The notes under the pieces were generated by a model, which saw only the letters and a list, made by a program, of their open reading frames with translations, had not been told where the DNA came from and did not search any database. From contig JABZHC010000004.1 of the NCBI GenBank assembly GCA_015259035.1, forward strand, positions 1 to 45,195: DNA of 45,195 nt, given 5' to 3'. This document shows positions 8,905 through 15,903 of the stretch, one piece after another; positions within the stretch are counted from its first letter, which is position 1, and the number at the start of each line of letters is the position of its first letter. A program made the position numbers and the translations under genes. This stretch comes from Atopobium sp. GTDB lineage: Bacteria; Actinomycetota; Coriobacteriia; Coriobacteriales; Atopobiaceae.

Positions 8905-9150
8905 TAAAAGTTTAAGTTAGATGTGAATTTCTCGTCATATCTAACTTGGTACTTGTAATGTTTTCTTGTTAGAGGTAACCTTACAAGGTACTTTTGAAGC
9001 GGGATTGAACGTGAGTCCCCACCTACACAGCGCAAAAGCAGCTGTCTGGTCAGACAATTTAACCTTCGCACGCTACCTGTGCGTATTGTCTCCCAGTTGC
9101 TTGTGCACTGGGTTTTTTATTGGCGGACAAGCAATTGTCCAAGAGGGAAG
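8905..9150 (+). promoter_or_regulatory. Structured 5' leader of infC-rpmI-rplT (L20/IF3-type leader)
   Basis: The 250-base space between tRNA-Leu and infC holds a chain of hairpins. AAGTTAGAT pairs with ATCTAACTT (about 8913-8946). GTACTTGTAA pairs with TTACAAGGTAC (about 8950-8992). AGACAAT (9052) pairs with ATTGTCT (9085), enclosing CGCAC and GTGCG. An intrinsic terminator at 9092-9118 follows. In other bacteria this operon is controlled by L20 binding its own leader with premature termination. The layout here fits that scheme, but the L20-binding site itself is inferred. Confidence 0.68.
9092..9118 (+). terminator. Leader attenuator upstream of infC
   Basis: CCCAGT pairs with ACTGGG and is followed directly by TTTTTT, 32 bases before the infC start. 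A terminator in this place, behind an alternative stem at 9052-9091, is expected of a transcription-attenuated ribosomal protein leader. Confidence 0.75.
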
Positions 9151-9732
9151 GTGTACAAGATAGCCAAGAACGATGGTCCTCGCATTAATGAGGAAATCAC
9201 TGCTCGCACGTGCCGTCTTATTGACGCTGATGGTAGTCAGCTTGGTCTTTTTGGCGTCAATGATGCAATGAAGAGAGCTCGTGAGCACGGTCTTGATCTC
9301 GTAGAGATTGCTCCAAATGCCGAGCCTCCTGTATGCAAGATTCTTGATTACAGTAAGTTCAAGTATGAGCAGGCTCGCAAGGCCAAGGCAGCTCGCAAGA
9401 ACCAGGTCAAGATCGAAGTCAAAGAGATGAAGTTCCGCCCAAAGATTGATGTGGGCGATTACGAGACCAAGAAGGGTCACGTACTGCGCTTCCTCAAGAA
9501 GGGAGCACGCGTCAAGATTACCATCATGTTCCGTGGACGCGAGATGGCTCACCCAGAGCAGGGCCGTATTGTACTTGATCGCCTTGCTGAAGATTTGAAG
9601 CCTTTTGCCACAATTGAGCAGAAACCGCTCATTGAAGGCCGTAACATGCACATGCTCGTTGCTCCAATCAAGGGAGCGTTTGACGAGAAGCCCGAGGGTG
9701 CTGAGGATGGCACCACACAGGAGGAGAAGTAG
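9151..9732 (+). CDS. infC: Translation initiation factor IF-3
   Basis: IF-3 binds the 30S subunit, blocks premature 50S joining and checks start codon pairing. The protein shows the N-domain motif GPRINEEI with RLIDADGSQLG, LDLVEIAPNAEPPVCKI and DYSKFKYEQ, a basic linker (KAKAARKNQVKIEVKE), and the C-domain (DYETKKGHVLRFLKKGARVK, FRGREMAHPEQG). The length is about 190 residues. The start is uncertain. GTG at 9151 has GAGG four bases upstream. ATA at 9160 has AAGG eight bases upstream, a better distance, and infC genes often use rare non-AUG starts that IF-3 itself represses. An ATG at 9079 would span the leader terminator and is unlikely. The C-terminal tail is acidic. rpmI begins two bases after the stop codon. 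Confidence 0.95.
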   Translation: MYKIAKNDGPRINEEITARTCRLIDADGSQLGLFGVNDAMKRAREHGLDLVEIAPNAEPPVCKILDYSKFKYEQARKAKAARKNQVKIEVKEMKFRPKIDVGDYETKKGHVLRFLKKGARVKITIMFRGREMAHPEQGRIVLDRLAEDLKPFATIEQKPLIEGRNMHMLVAPIKGAFDEKPEGAEDGTTQEEK

Positions 9733-9733
9733 T

Positions 9734-9934
9734 ATGCCTAAGATGAAGACGCACAAGGGTTCGGCTAAGCGTTTCCGCCGCACCGGTACTGGCAAGATTA
9801 TGCGTGCTAAGGCTTTTAAGAGCCACATTCTTACCAAGAAGTCCCAGAAGCGTATTCGTGGCTTCCGTAAAGAAGCTGTTCTTTCCGCTGGCGATGCAGC
9901 AGTAGTTTCTCAGCGTATGGGCGCTAAGAACTAA
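9734..9934 (+). CDS. rpmI: 50S ribosomal protein L35
   Basis: The 66-residue basic protein begins MPKMKTHKGSAKRFRRTGTG and ends in QRMGAKN, the standard L35 pattern. It is a late-assembling component of the large subunit. It sits between infC and rplT, the canonical order, and starts two bases after infC ends with GGAGAAG as ribosome binding site. Co-regulation with rplT through the leader is expected. Confidence 0.97.
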   Translation: MPKMKTHKGSAKRFRRTGTGKIMRAKAFKSHILTKKSQKRIRGFRKEAVLSAGDAAVVSQRMGAKN

Positions 9935-9975
9935 GCGCGCCACCCACCAGATCAAATAACAAGGAGTGATTAGAT

Positions 9976-10335
9976 ATGGCAAGAGTTAAGCGCGCAGTTG
10001 CTGGCCGCAAGAAGCGTCAGACGCTCGTTGAGCGCACAAAGGGTTATTACGGAACTTCCTCTCGTACCTTCCGTGGTATGAAGGAGCAGGCACAGCATTC
10101 TGGTCAGTATGCTTACCGTGACCGTCGTAACAAGAAGCGTGATTTCCGCGCACTGTGGATTCAGCGTATCAACGCTGCAGCACGCATCAACGACCTTTCT
10201 TACAGCAAGTTCATGCACGGCCTCAAGCTCGCTGGTGTTGAGCTTGACCGCAAGGTTCTCGCAGAGATTGCTTACTCTGACGAGCAGGGCTTCGCAGATC
10301 TTGCAGAGATCGCTAAGAAGGCTCTCGCTGAGTAA
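9976..10335 (+). CDS. rplT: 50S ribosomal protein L20
   Basis: The 119-residue product has the L20 signatures MARVKRAVAGRKKRQ, KGYYGTSSRTFR, YAYRDRRNKKRDFRALWIQR and INAAARINDLSYSKFMHGLK. L20 is needed for early 50S assembly and in several phyla represses its own operon by binding the mRNA leader. The start has AAGGAG ten bases upstream. A terminator follows at 10426. Confidence 0.97.
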   Translation: MARVKRAVAGRKKRQTLVERTKGYYGTSSRTFRGMKEQAQHSGQYAYRDRRNKKRDFRALWIQRINAAARINDLSYSKFMHGLKLAGVELDRKVLAEIAYSDEQGFADLAEIAKKALAE

Positions 10336-10338
10336 CCT

Positions 10339-10382
10339 CGGTTAAGCGGGTTCGGTACACGCTGATTAGCTTCGGCTAAGTG
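10339..10382 (+). repeat. Post-stop repeat after rplT, three copies of a CGG(T)TAAGCG-like unit
   Basis: Units begin at 10339 (CGGTTAAGCG), 10353 (CGGTACACGC) and 10373 (CGGCTAAGTG), between the rplT stop and its terminator. A closely similar unit occurs three times after livF (from 27912). The copies are diverged and irregularly spaced here. Confidence 0.5.
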
Positions 10383-10425
10383 ACCTCGCACGCCCAAGCG
10401 ATTTCTTCGCAGCTAGATAGCTACA

Positions 10426-10459
10426 CCCCGTACATCCCGGATGTGCGGGGTTTTCTTTT
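10426..10459 (+). terminator. Intrinsic terminator of infC-rpmI-rplT
   Basis: CCCCGTACAT pairs with ATGTGCGGGG (one G-U pair) around CCCGG and is followed by TTTTCTTTT. A TGGCGAGAAACCC word follows at once. Confidence 0.93.
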
Positions 10460-10471
10460 GGCGAGAAACCC
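10459..10471 (+). repeat. TGGCGAGAAACCC word, copy 2
   Basis: Exact 13-mer that abuts the U-tract of the rplT terminator. The same arrangement recurs at the patB terminator (36771). Confidence 0.85.
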
Positions 10472-10556
10472 GGTGGGGTCTTTGTGTACGGTGGGATTGT
10501 CGGCATGCAGACGGGTTCCAATGTCCGGTTAAGCCACGACGTGCCTGATTTTCTCG

Positions 10557-10854
10557 CCATGTCTAAGCCGTTTGCTGGAAAAGCACGCCAAGTCTGAGTG
10601 GTTTTGCCGGTTTTTCTCGCTATGTCTGAGTAAATTTGCTCAGACATAATGCAGTTTTCAGGCTCAAAATTTAGAGCCGAAGCGCCTATCTTTGACGCGC
10701 CTGAATTCATCAAAGAATCTGTAAATTTTGCCTAAAAATGCAAAAGAAACTGTGGATTTGCCTGATTTTGTCAAAGAATCTGTATCTAAAGTACAGATTC
10801 TTTGCACTTTTTAGGCGCGTGAGCTGGTTGTTGGCGCACCTGGCGAGAAACCCG
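10557..10854 (+). repeat. Dispersed ~290 bp intergenic repeat, copy A
   Basis: This stretch is homologous along its length to 28008-28286. Shared landmarks in order are CATGTCT, a GTCTGAGTAAATTT-CTCAGAC palindrome, AGTTTTCAGGCTC, CGCGCCTGA, AAAGAATCTGTA, AAAGAAACTGTGGATTTGCC, AAAGAATCTGT with the inverted TACAGATTCTTT, CACTTTTTAGGCGC, and a terminal CACCTGGCGAGAAACCCGTG. Copy A has a 19-base segment (about 10817-10835) flanked by GGCGC direct repeats that copy B lacks. It lies between convergent genes (rplT plus, transferase minus). The rest of the 594-base gap (10336-10929) holds only the post-stop repeat, the terminator and word copies. I see no gene in it. Confidence 0.85.
10841..10853 (+). 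repeat. TGGCGAGAAACCC word, copy 3
   Basis: Exact 13-mer forming the right end of dispersed repeat copy A. It is in the same position and context (CACC before, GTG after) as in copy B. Confidence 0.85.
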
Positions 10855-10929
10855 TGCAGTCGCAATCGTAGCTGTGAACGGAACCGCGAGCTCACGGAAA
10901 GCCAATTTGTGAGCAGTCGTTTCCCCAGC

Positions 10930-12150
10930 TTATTCGCTCTTGTGTTCTCTGTGGATAAGCTCTTCGAGATGCTCGTGCTCTTCTTCGTGTAGCTGCTTAA
11001 TCTCTTCGTCGAAGTCTGGATCTTTAGGGGTAATGAGTTCATCTTCACCAGTCTTTGGATCAGTATGGTGAAGCAGAACAGGCTCAAAAAGATGCAGGTA
11101 CTTTGCAAAGAAAGCAGACATAGTAAGTAGCATGACAAAAATTGCAATACGAGGTAGCGTATTGACCTGCGTCATAATGAGCGAACCAACGCACAGAAGG
11201 GCAGTCCAACCGTACATCAAAAGTACCGCTTGGCGCTGATTATATCCGTGAGCCATTAAGCGGTGATGGATGTGTCCGCGGTCGGCAGTAGCAAAACTGA
11301 CGTGCGCGCGGGTACGGCGAACAATCGCGGAGAAGGTATCGATGATTGGAATACCTGCAACGACGAGAGGAACAATGATGGTTGTGAGTCCCGCCCAACG
11401 AGTGACGGACAAAAGCGAAATTGTTCCTAGGGCAAATCCCAAGGTTAGAGAACCGGAGTCGCCCATGAAGATTGTTGCAGGATAGGAGTTGTGAACTAAG
11501 AATCCCAGCGTGGTGCCAGCGATGGCTGCACTTAAAAGCGCTGCGTCAAAGCGACCCGCCCAAATGGAAAGCACAAACATAGTGGTAGAGGCAATGCACG
11601 TAATACCTGAAGAAAGTCCATCAAGGCCGTCGATAAGGTTGATGATGTTGGCGTAAGCAACCAGGTAAATGACGGTTGCTGGGTAGGCGAGCCATCCAAG
11701 ATCCACAAAGCCGTACGCGGAAAACGGATCAACAACGTTACCGATAATCAGGCCGCCCGCAGCCGCGATGCTTGCTGCAATTATCTGACCAGCGAGTTTC
11801 TGAATAGGCTTGAGAGAAAAAATGTCGTCGAGCAAGCCGGTCAAGAAAATTACCGCAAATGCAGCGCCAACAATCCAGAAGTTGACGTTGAGATAATAGC
11901 GAGAAGAAAGGGTGATTTCTGCATGTCCAATAATTGCTTCAACGCCATAACGCACCAGCATAGCAACGGCTAACCCAAAGAAAATTGCAACGCCGCCCAT
12001 GCGAGGAATAGGTTTTTTATTGACTCGACGTGCAGAGGGTTTATCGACAACTCCAAGTTTCCAAGCTAGTTGACGAACGGCAGGGGTAATCAGAGCTGAA
12101 CCAAGACCAGCTGAGAGGAAAACACAAAACATGGTTACCCAGAGGTTCAA
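10930..12150 (-). CDS. Undecaprenyl-phosphate sugar-1-phosphate transferase (WecA/TagO/MraY superfamily)
   Basis: This integral membrane enzyme transfers an amino-sugar phosphate from UDP-sugar to undecaprenyl phosphate, starting a cell-wall glycopolymer. The 406-residue protein has about ten or eleven membrane segments and the family motifs GLLDDIFSLKP (about 105), NLIDGLDGLSSG (about 167), FMGDSGSLTLG (about 229) and DRGHIHHRL (about 288). The HIHH box favours the WecA/TagO branch over MraY. The last 45 residues form an acidic, His-rich cytoplasmic tail. The start is TTG at 12150 with GAAGGG eight bases upstream. An ATG seven codons later lacks a clear site. It stands alone, with no wall-polymer genes beside it. 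Confidence 0.88.
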   Translation of the reverse strand: MNLWVTMFCVFLSAGLGSALITPAVRQLAWKLGVVDKPSARRVNKKPIPRMGGVAIFFGLAVAMLVRYGVEAIIGHAEITLSSRYYLNVNFWIVGAAFAVIFLTGLLDDIFSLKPIQKLAGQIIAASIAAAGGLIIGNVVDPFSAYGFVDLGWLAYPATVIYLVAYANIINLIDGLDGLSSGITCIASTTMFVLSIWAGRFDAALLSAAIAGTTLGFLVHNSYPATIFMGDSGSLTLGFALGTISLLSVTRWAGLTTIIVPLVVAGIPIIDTFSAIVRRTRAHVSFATADRGHIHHRLMAHGYNQRQAVLLMYGWTALLCVGSLIMTQVNTLPRIAIFVMLLTMSAFFAKYLHLFEPVLLHHTDPKTGEDELITPKDPDFDEEIKQLHEEEHEHLEELIHREHKSE

Positions 12151-12259
12151 GCCGCTTACCCTTCAATAAAAAACAGTATTTAACTGCTAAAATCCATACC
12201 ATTTAATTGTGCTGCTCATTAAAAAACAAGTCAAGACTTTAATCTTTTTATAATCTCTT

Positions 12260-12265
12260 TATAGT
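12260..12265 (+). promoter_or_regulatory. Probable -10 element of the 6S RNA gene
   Basis: TATAGT lies seven bases before the predicted 5' end of the RNA, in a very AT-rich stretch. No convincing -35 hexamer is seen at 16-18 bases upstream. Confidence 0.45.
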
Positions 12266-12270
12266 AAGAA

Positions 12271-12437
12271 TTGTCCTTTTCCCGCGGTCAAAACTGGGTG
12301 AACCGACAAGTTTTTTCAGGGAGCCTAATCTCGTGTTCAGTACAGGCATCCTTCGTTGTTAAGGAAGCTGGAACGCTCGAGCGCGGCGCCCACCTTATGA
12401 AGGTGGGTTCATAGATGACTGCGGGGAAGGATATTTT
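12271..12437 (+). ncRNA. ssrS: Probable 6S RNA
   Basis: A ~165-nt segment folds end to end. TCCTTTTCCCGCGGTCA at 12274 pairs with TGACTGCGGGGAAGGA at 12416-12431 as a closing stem, and a T-rich tail (TATTTTTG) follows. Internally there is a CCACCTT-ATGA-AAGGTGG hairpin followed by GTTCATAG, a segment I associate with many bacterial 6S RNAs, and a partly unpaired middle compatible with the open-promoter-like bubble. 6S RNA binds housekeeping RNA polymerase holoenzyme in stationary phase. The call rests on fold and motif, without a covariance search. Another structured regulatory RNA is possible. Confidence 0.62.
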
Positions 12438-12467
12438 TGTGCCTAGGCAGTCTGTGTTTAAATTGTG

Positions 12468-12551
12468 ATGGCTCGCGGAAGAGTCGCGACGGCTCACGGA
12501 AGAGCGCTGACAGTCCGCGGAAGAGCCGCAATGGTCCGTGGAAGCGTTGCG
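12468..12551 (+). repeat. Tandem repeat, 4 x 21 nt
   Basis: Four copies of exactly 21 bases start at 12468, 12489, 12510 and 12531. Each has the core (C/G)CGGAAGAG or a one-to-three-base variant, flanked by short self-complementary arms such as CGCG-GAAGAGT-CGCG. The array lies between the probable 6S RNA and tRNA-Ala. A frame through it would read as heptapeptides with the core RKS, but that frame runs into the tRNA, so I do not call a gene. The rest of 12151-12637 shows nothing else I can support. Confidence 0.85.
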
Positions 12552-12637
12552 CGCCTCCTCGCAAGCCTACAGCCGCTCATTCTGCCCGCATAATCATTGA
12601 CATACCTGCCCCTGATTGCCACAATAAGTACCGCAAC

Positions 12638-12713
12638 GGGGATATAGCTCAGTTGGGAGAGCGCTGCCTTCGCAAGGCAGAGGCCGAGGGTTCGAATCCC
12701 TTTATCTCCACCA
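12638..12713 (+). tRNA. tRNA-Ala (anticodon CGC)
   Basis: GGGGATA pairs with TATCTCC (one G-U pair). The D-arm AGCTCAGTTGGGAGAGC, the anticodon loop TTCGCAA (CGC, codon GCG) and the T-loop TTCGAAT are present, with encoded CCA. Confidence 0.96.
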
Positions 12714-12720
12714 TGACTTT

Positions 12721-12752
12721 GACGCGCGCAGAGACCCTGCGCGTTTTTTATA
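12721..12752 (+). terminator. Intrinsic terminator after tRNA-Ala
   Basis: ACGCGCGCAG pairs with CTGCGCGT (one small bulge) and is followed by TTTTTTAT. Confidence 0.82.
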
Positions 12753-12782
12753 CCACCATCTGCCTGGGCAGATACGACGGGA

Positions 12783-12794
12783 GGCGAGAAACCC
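12783..12794 (+). repeat. GGCGAGAAACCC word, copy 4 (first T replaced by A)
   Basis: The 12-mer core lies directly before the TTG start of the radical SAM gene and overlaps its GGGAGG ribosome binding site by its first two bases. A copy here would change translation signals if lost. Confidence 0.8.
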
Positions 12795-13832
12795 TTGGGT
12801 AGTGCACCATCACCTCATACCCTTACGTTTTCTGCCTACGACGTCTGTGAACTCTGCCCAAGGCGTTGCCATGCTCAAAGAAACGCCGGTAAAGCGGGCC
12901 TTTGTGGAGCTTCAAGCACCATTCGTGTGGCTCGTTCTGCGCTACACTTTTGGGAGGAGCCTCCCATCTCGGGCGAGGCCGGATCAGGCGCAATTTTCTT
13001 CACCGGTTGCCCGCTCAGATGCGTGTTCTGCCAGAATCACCAGATCTCGCAAGAAGGTTTTGGCAAGCCAGTCACAACTGAGCGACTTGCTCAAATGATG
13101 CTTGAACTGCAAGCTCAGGGTGCGCTCAACATCAACCTTGTAACTCCTTTGCACTTCTCGCCACACATAATTGAAGCAGTGACGCTGGCAAAAGAGGCGG
13201 GATTGACACTCCCAATAGTGTGCAATACCTCGGGATACGAGTTGCCAGAGGTGGTACAGAAAGTCTCGAGCGTCATTGATATTTGGCTGACGGACGTCAA
13301 GTACGCAGATCCCGCGCTGGCAAAAGAGCTCTCGTACGCAGCAGATTATCCAGAGATGTCTATGGCGGCACTTGAGGTTATGCATGACTCAGTGATGAGT
13401 CGCGGCGGTCGCAAGCTGGACGACGACGGTCGCATGTTGCAAGGCATCATTGTGCGCCACCTGGTCATGCCCACGCACGCGGACGATTCCTGCGAGGTGC
13501 TCAACCGCGTCTGGAATCTTTGTCATAATGATGTAGACGTATCAATCATGAATCAGTACACGCCTAATGAGCGCATGCGTGCAGCTGGCGGTCCGCTTTC
13601 TGGAACGCTTTCTGACGAGGAGTACGAGTTGGTACTCTGCCATGCGGATGACCTGGGATTTGAGAACCTGTGGTGGCAGGAGGGTGGAACCGTCTCCGAG
13701 AGTTTTGTGCCAGCCTTTGACGCAACAGGTGTTGAGGGTCCCGCGCTCAAGCTCCGCTCGGCTCGCGGCAACGCCACCGACGCTTCAACCCGCACTACCA
13801 CCAGCATCCCCGATACGCAAACCGAGGAGTAA
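12795..13832 (+). CDS. Radical SAM protein, PflA-like (PflX/AmmeMemoRadiSam-related)
   Basis: The 345-residue protein has an N-terminal Cys cluster, CELCPRRCHAQR with a later GLCG, typical of the PflX-like group. The radical SAM [4Fe-4S] motif CPLRCVFCQN lies at about 75-84, inside FFTGCPLRC. Downstream are NINLVTPLHFSPHI, WLTDVKYADP and RHLVMPTHADDS. Such proteins cleave S-adenosylmethionine to a 5'-deoxyadenosyl radical, often to activate a glycyl-radical enzyme, but no glycyl-radical enzyme is visible here. The start is TTG at 12795, with GGGAGG eight bases upstream. No ATG or GTG in frame precedes the Cys cluster. The last ~40 residues are Thr/Ser-rich and look disordered. It is followed by a membrane coiled-coil gene two bases later. 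Confidence 0.85.
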   Translation: MGSAPSPHTLTFSAYDVCELCPRRCHAQRNAGKAGLCGASSTIRVARSALHFWEEPPISGEAGSGAIFFTGCPLRCVFCQNHQISQEGFGKPVTTERLAQMMLELQAQGALNINLVTPLHFSPHIIEAVTLAKEAGLTLPIVCNTSGYELPEVVQKVSSVIDIWLTDVKYADPALAKELSYAADYPEMSMAALEVMHDSVMSRGGRKLDDDGRMLQGIIVRHLVMPTHADDSCEVLNRVWNLCHNDVDVSIMNQYTPNERMRAAGGPLSGTLSDEEYELVLCHADDLGFENLWWQEGGTVSESFVPAFDATGVEGPALKLRSARGNATDASTRTTTSIPDTQTEE

Positions 13833-13834
13833 CC

Positions 13835-14278
13835 ATGTCTGTCGAGAAACCCGAAGAGCTCCAAACCACCCCTCCGCCACAGGCGGCTGCGCTCACGGAC
13901 GCGGAGCGCGCCGAGCTGGAAGCGCTCCGCGCAGAGAAGGAGCGCAGGGAGCTCGAGGCTCTTCGCGCAGAGAAAGAGCGCGCTGAGCTCGAGGCGCTGC
14001 GTGCCGAGAAGACCCGTGCTGCCCAGGCAGAAGCTGCGGTTCAGGCAGAGGTGGATGCAGCAGCGGAAAGTGAAGCTCAGCAGCGTGCTGCACGTCAGGC
14101 AGCTCAGCAGGAGGCCGAGCAAATTCGTCGCATTCAGGAGCAGCGCGCAAAAGGTCGCGCCCTTATGGAGCCAGATGAGGACGACGAAGACATCAAAATG
14201 CCTCTGGGTCAAAAAATTGTTATTGGAACTGTGGTAATTCTCGCAGTTATCTTTGTTGTAAGCCAATTTATTTTGTAG
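13835..14278 (+). CDS. Coiled-coil protein with C-terminal membrane anchor, unknown function
   Basis: I do not recognise a family. The 147-residue protein has a Pro-rich start, then a long charged helix (about 25-112). The helix contains three near-identical dodecapeptides, AELEALRAEKER, RELEALRAEKER and AELEALRAEKTR, encoded by 36-base DNA repeats. An Ala/Gln-rich coiled coil and an acidic patch (EPDEDDEDI) follow. It ends in a single hydrophobic segment (about 127-147, IVIGTVVILAVIFVVSQFIL), giving a tail-anchored layout with the coiled coil in the cytoplasm. It starts two bases after the radical SAM gene, so the two are probably translated together. The high GC of the repeat region differs from its surroundings. 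Confidence 0.82.
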   Translation: MSVEKPEELQTTPPPQAAALTDAERAELEALRAEKERRELEALRAEKERAELEALRAEKTRAAQAEAAVQAEVDAAAESEAQQRAARQAAQQEAEQIRRIQEQRAKGRALMEPDEDDEDIKMPLGQKIVIGTVVILAVIFVVSQFIL

Positions 14279-14338
14279 GACTGCTACTCTAGATATATCG
14301 TCTCACCGTCAGTTTTTGACCAATCGAAAAGAGCAACT

Positions 14339-15835
14339 ATGTCACTCACTGATCGTACCAAACCCTCAGACGTTAGCCTTAATACAGACTTGTATGAGCT
14401 CACGATGGCTCAAGGTTATTGGGAAGCCGGTCTTGTTGATGCAGAGGCATGCTTTACCGCATTCTTCCGCGAGAATCCCTTTAATGGCGGCTTTGCCATT
14501 TCTTGTGGAACTGGTCAAATTGCTGACTTAGTTGAAAACTTTATCTTTGAAGACGACGATATTGACTACCTGGCAAGCATTAACTCTCCTGGTGGCGGCC
14601 GTCTCTTTAAGCCAGCGTTCCTTGAGTTTTTGCGCAACCACAAGCTCAATGTAACCATTGATGCAATCCCCGAGGGAGAGCTTGTTTTCCCACGTGAGCC
14701 TATGGTCCGCGTAGAGGGCTCCATTGTTGACTGCCAGCTCATTGAGACCGCCCTGCTAAACTTGGTCAACTTCCAGACTTTGGCAGCAACTAAGTGCGCT
14801 CGCGTTATCAAGGCTGCTCAGGGCAATCCTGTCTCTGACTTTGGCCTGCGTCGTGCGCAGGGTCCAGACGGTGGTCTGGCAGTTGCTCGTGCTTCTTATA
14901 TTGCAGGAGCTTCAAGTACTTCAAATGTCCTTGCTGGCAAAATTTATGGCATTCCTGTTTTTGGTACCCACGCACACTCTTGGGTAATGTCGTTTGATAC
15001 TGAGCTTGATGCCTTTAGGGCGTTTGCAAAATCTAGCCCAACTAACTGCTCACTTCTGCTTGATACCTATGATGTTCATGAAGGCATCAAGAACGCCATT
15101 ATTGTGGCAAAAGAGATGGAGGAGCGCGGCGAGCGCTTGAATGCTGTTCGTATTGACTCCGGAGACCTTGCGCGCCTTTCTAAGGAAGCTCGTAAGGCTT
15201 TTGACGAGGCTGACCTTCCATACATCAAGATTTCTGTCTCAAACGATCTTGACGAGTACACCATCCAGTCGCTTTTTGCTCAGGGAGCACCTATTGACGC
15301 CTTTGGTGTTGGTACCAAGCTTGCTACCTGTGATCCTCAGCCTTCGCTTGGCGGCGTCTATAAGCTAACCGCTCGTCGTCAGTCTTCCACTGAGCCTTGG
15401 ACTCCTGTTATCAAGCTGTCTGAGATGGCTTACAAGCGTACCGTCCCAGGCATTCAGCACATTCGCCGCTTCTACGATGCAAACGGCTGCCCTGCAGGTG
15501 ACATGATTTTTGATCCGGATTACCTGGTCACCAAGAGTCCAGAGTCTAAGGCAACTGTTGTCGACATCATTGACCCGTACTCAACCCACAAGCTTGAAGG
15601 AACTTCTCGCGAGCTGATGGTAAGGCTGGTAGAAGGTGGCAAGCGCGTAGGGGAGAGTGAGTCCATCGAGGTTGCTCGCGATCGCTGCCACGCTGCGCTT
15701 ATGCGCCTGGATGCGGCGTATACACGTTTCTTGAACCCTCAGATTTATCCTGTGGGTCTTGAGCGTGGCCTGGCCAATTTGCGTCATGAACTTGCCGCTC
15801 AACATCAGGTAAAATCTTCCGAGGAAACTGAGTAG
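14339..15835 (+). CDS. pncB: Nicotinate phosphoribosyltransferase
   Basis: PncB joins nicotinate to PRPP, with ATP hydrolysis, to give nicotinate mononucleotide for NAD salvage. The 498-residue product has the family features in order: LNTDLYELTMAQGYW, FFRENPFNGGFAI, ETALLNLVNFQTLAATKCAR, DFGLRRAQGPDGG (around 167), GTHAHSWVMSF with the conserved His, LLDTYDVHEG, VRIDSGDLA and AFGVGTKLAT. It belongs to the longer Gram-positive class II-like form. The ATG has AAAAGAG upstream. The 60-base gap from the coiled-coil gene shows no terminator, and argS follows 68 bases on. Confidence 0.95.
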   Translation: MSLTDRTKPSDVSLNTDLYELTMAQGYWEAGLVDAEACFTAFFRENPFNGGFAISCGTGQIADLVENFIFEDDDIDYLASINSPGGGRLFKPAFLEFLRNHKLNVTIDAIPEGELVFPREPMVRVEGSIVDCQLIETALLNLVNFQTLAATKCARVIKAAQGNPVSDFGLRRAQGPDGGLAVARASYIAGASSTSNVLAGKIYGIPVFGTHAHSWVMSFDTELDAFRAFAKSSPTNCSLLLDTYDVHEGIKNAIIVAKEMEERGERLNAVRIDSGDLARLSKEARKAFDEADLPYIKISVSNDLDEYTIQSLFAQGAPIDAFGVGTKLATCDPQPSLGGVYKLTARRQSSTEPWTPVIKLSEMAYKRTVPGIQHIRRFYDANGCPAGDMIFDPDYLVTKSPESKATVVDIIDPYSTHKLEGTSRELMVRLVEGGKRVGESESIEVARDRCHAALMRLDAAYTRFLNPQIYPVGLERGLANLRHELAAQHQVKSSEETE

Positions 15836-15903
15836 TCCTTTAGAAGCTACACAACCAACTACGTACTTACGCTGCACACGTGCACTGAATTTAAAGGAGA
15901 ACC

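Noticed and set aside
9079..9150. Upstream ATG for infC
   Set aside because: Translation from here would cover the leader terminator at 9092-9118, and the extra residues do not resemble IF-3.
12468..12551. CRISPR array
   Set aside because: The 21-nt units are head to tail with no spacers, and there are no cas genes.
12437..12802. Open frame with RKS-containing heptapeptide repeats
   Set aside because: It reads through the 21-nt tandem array and then straight through tRNA-Ala and its terminator, so it cannot be a normal gene.
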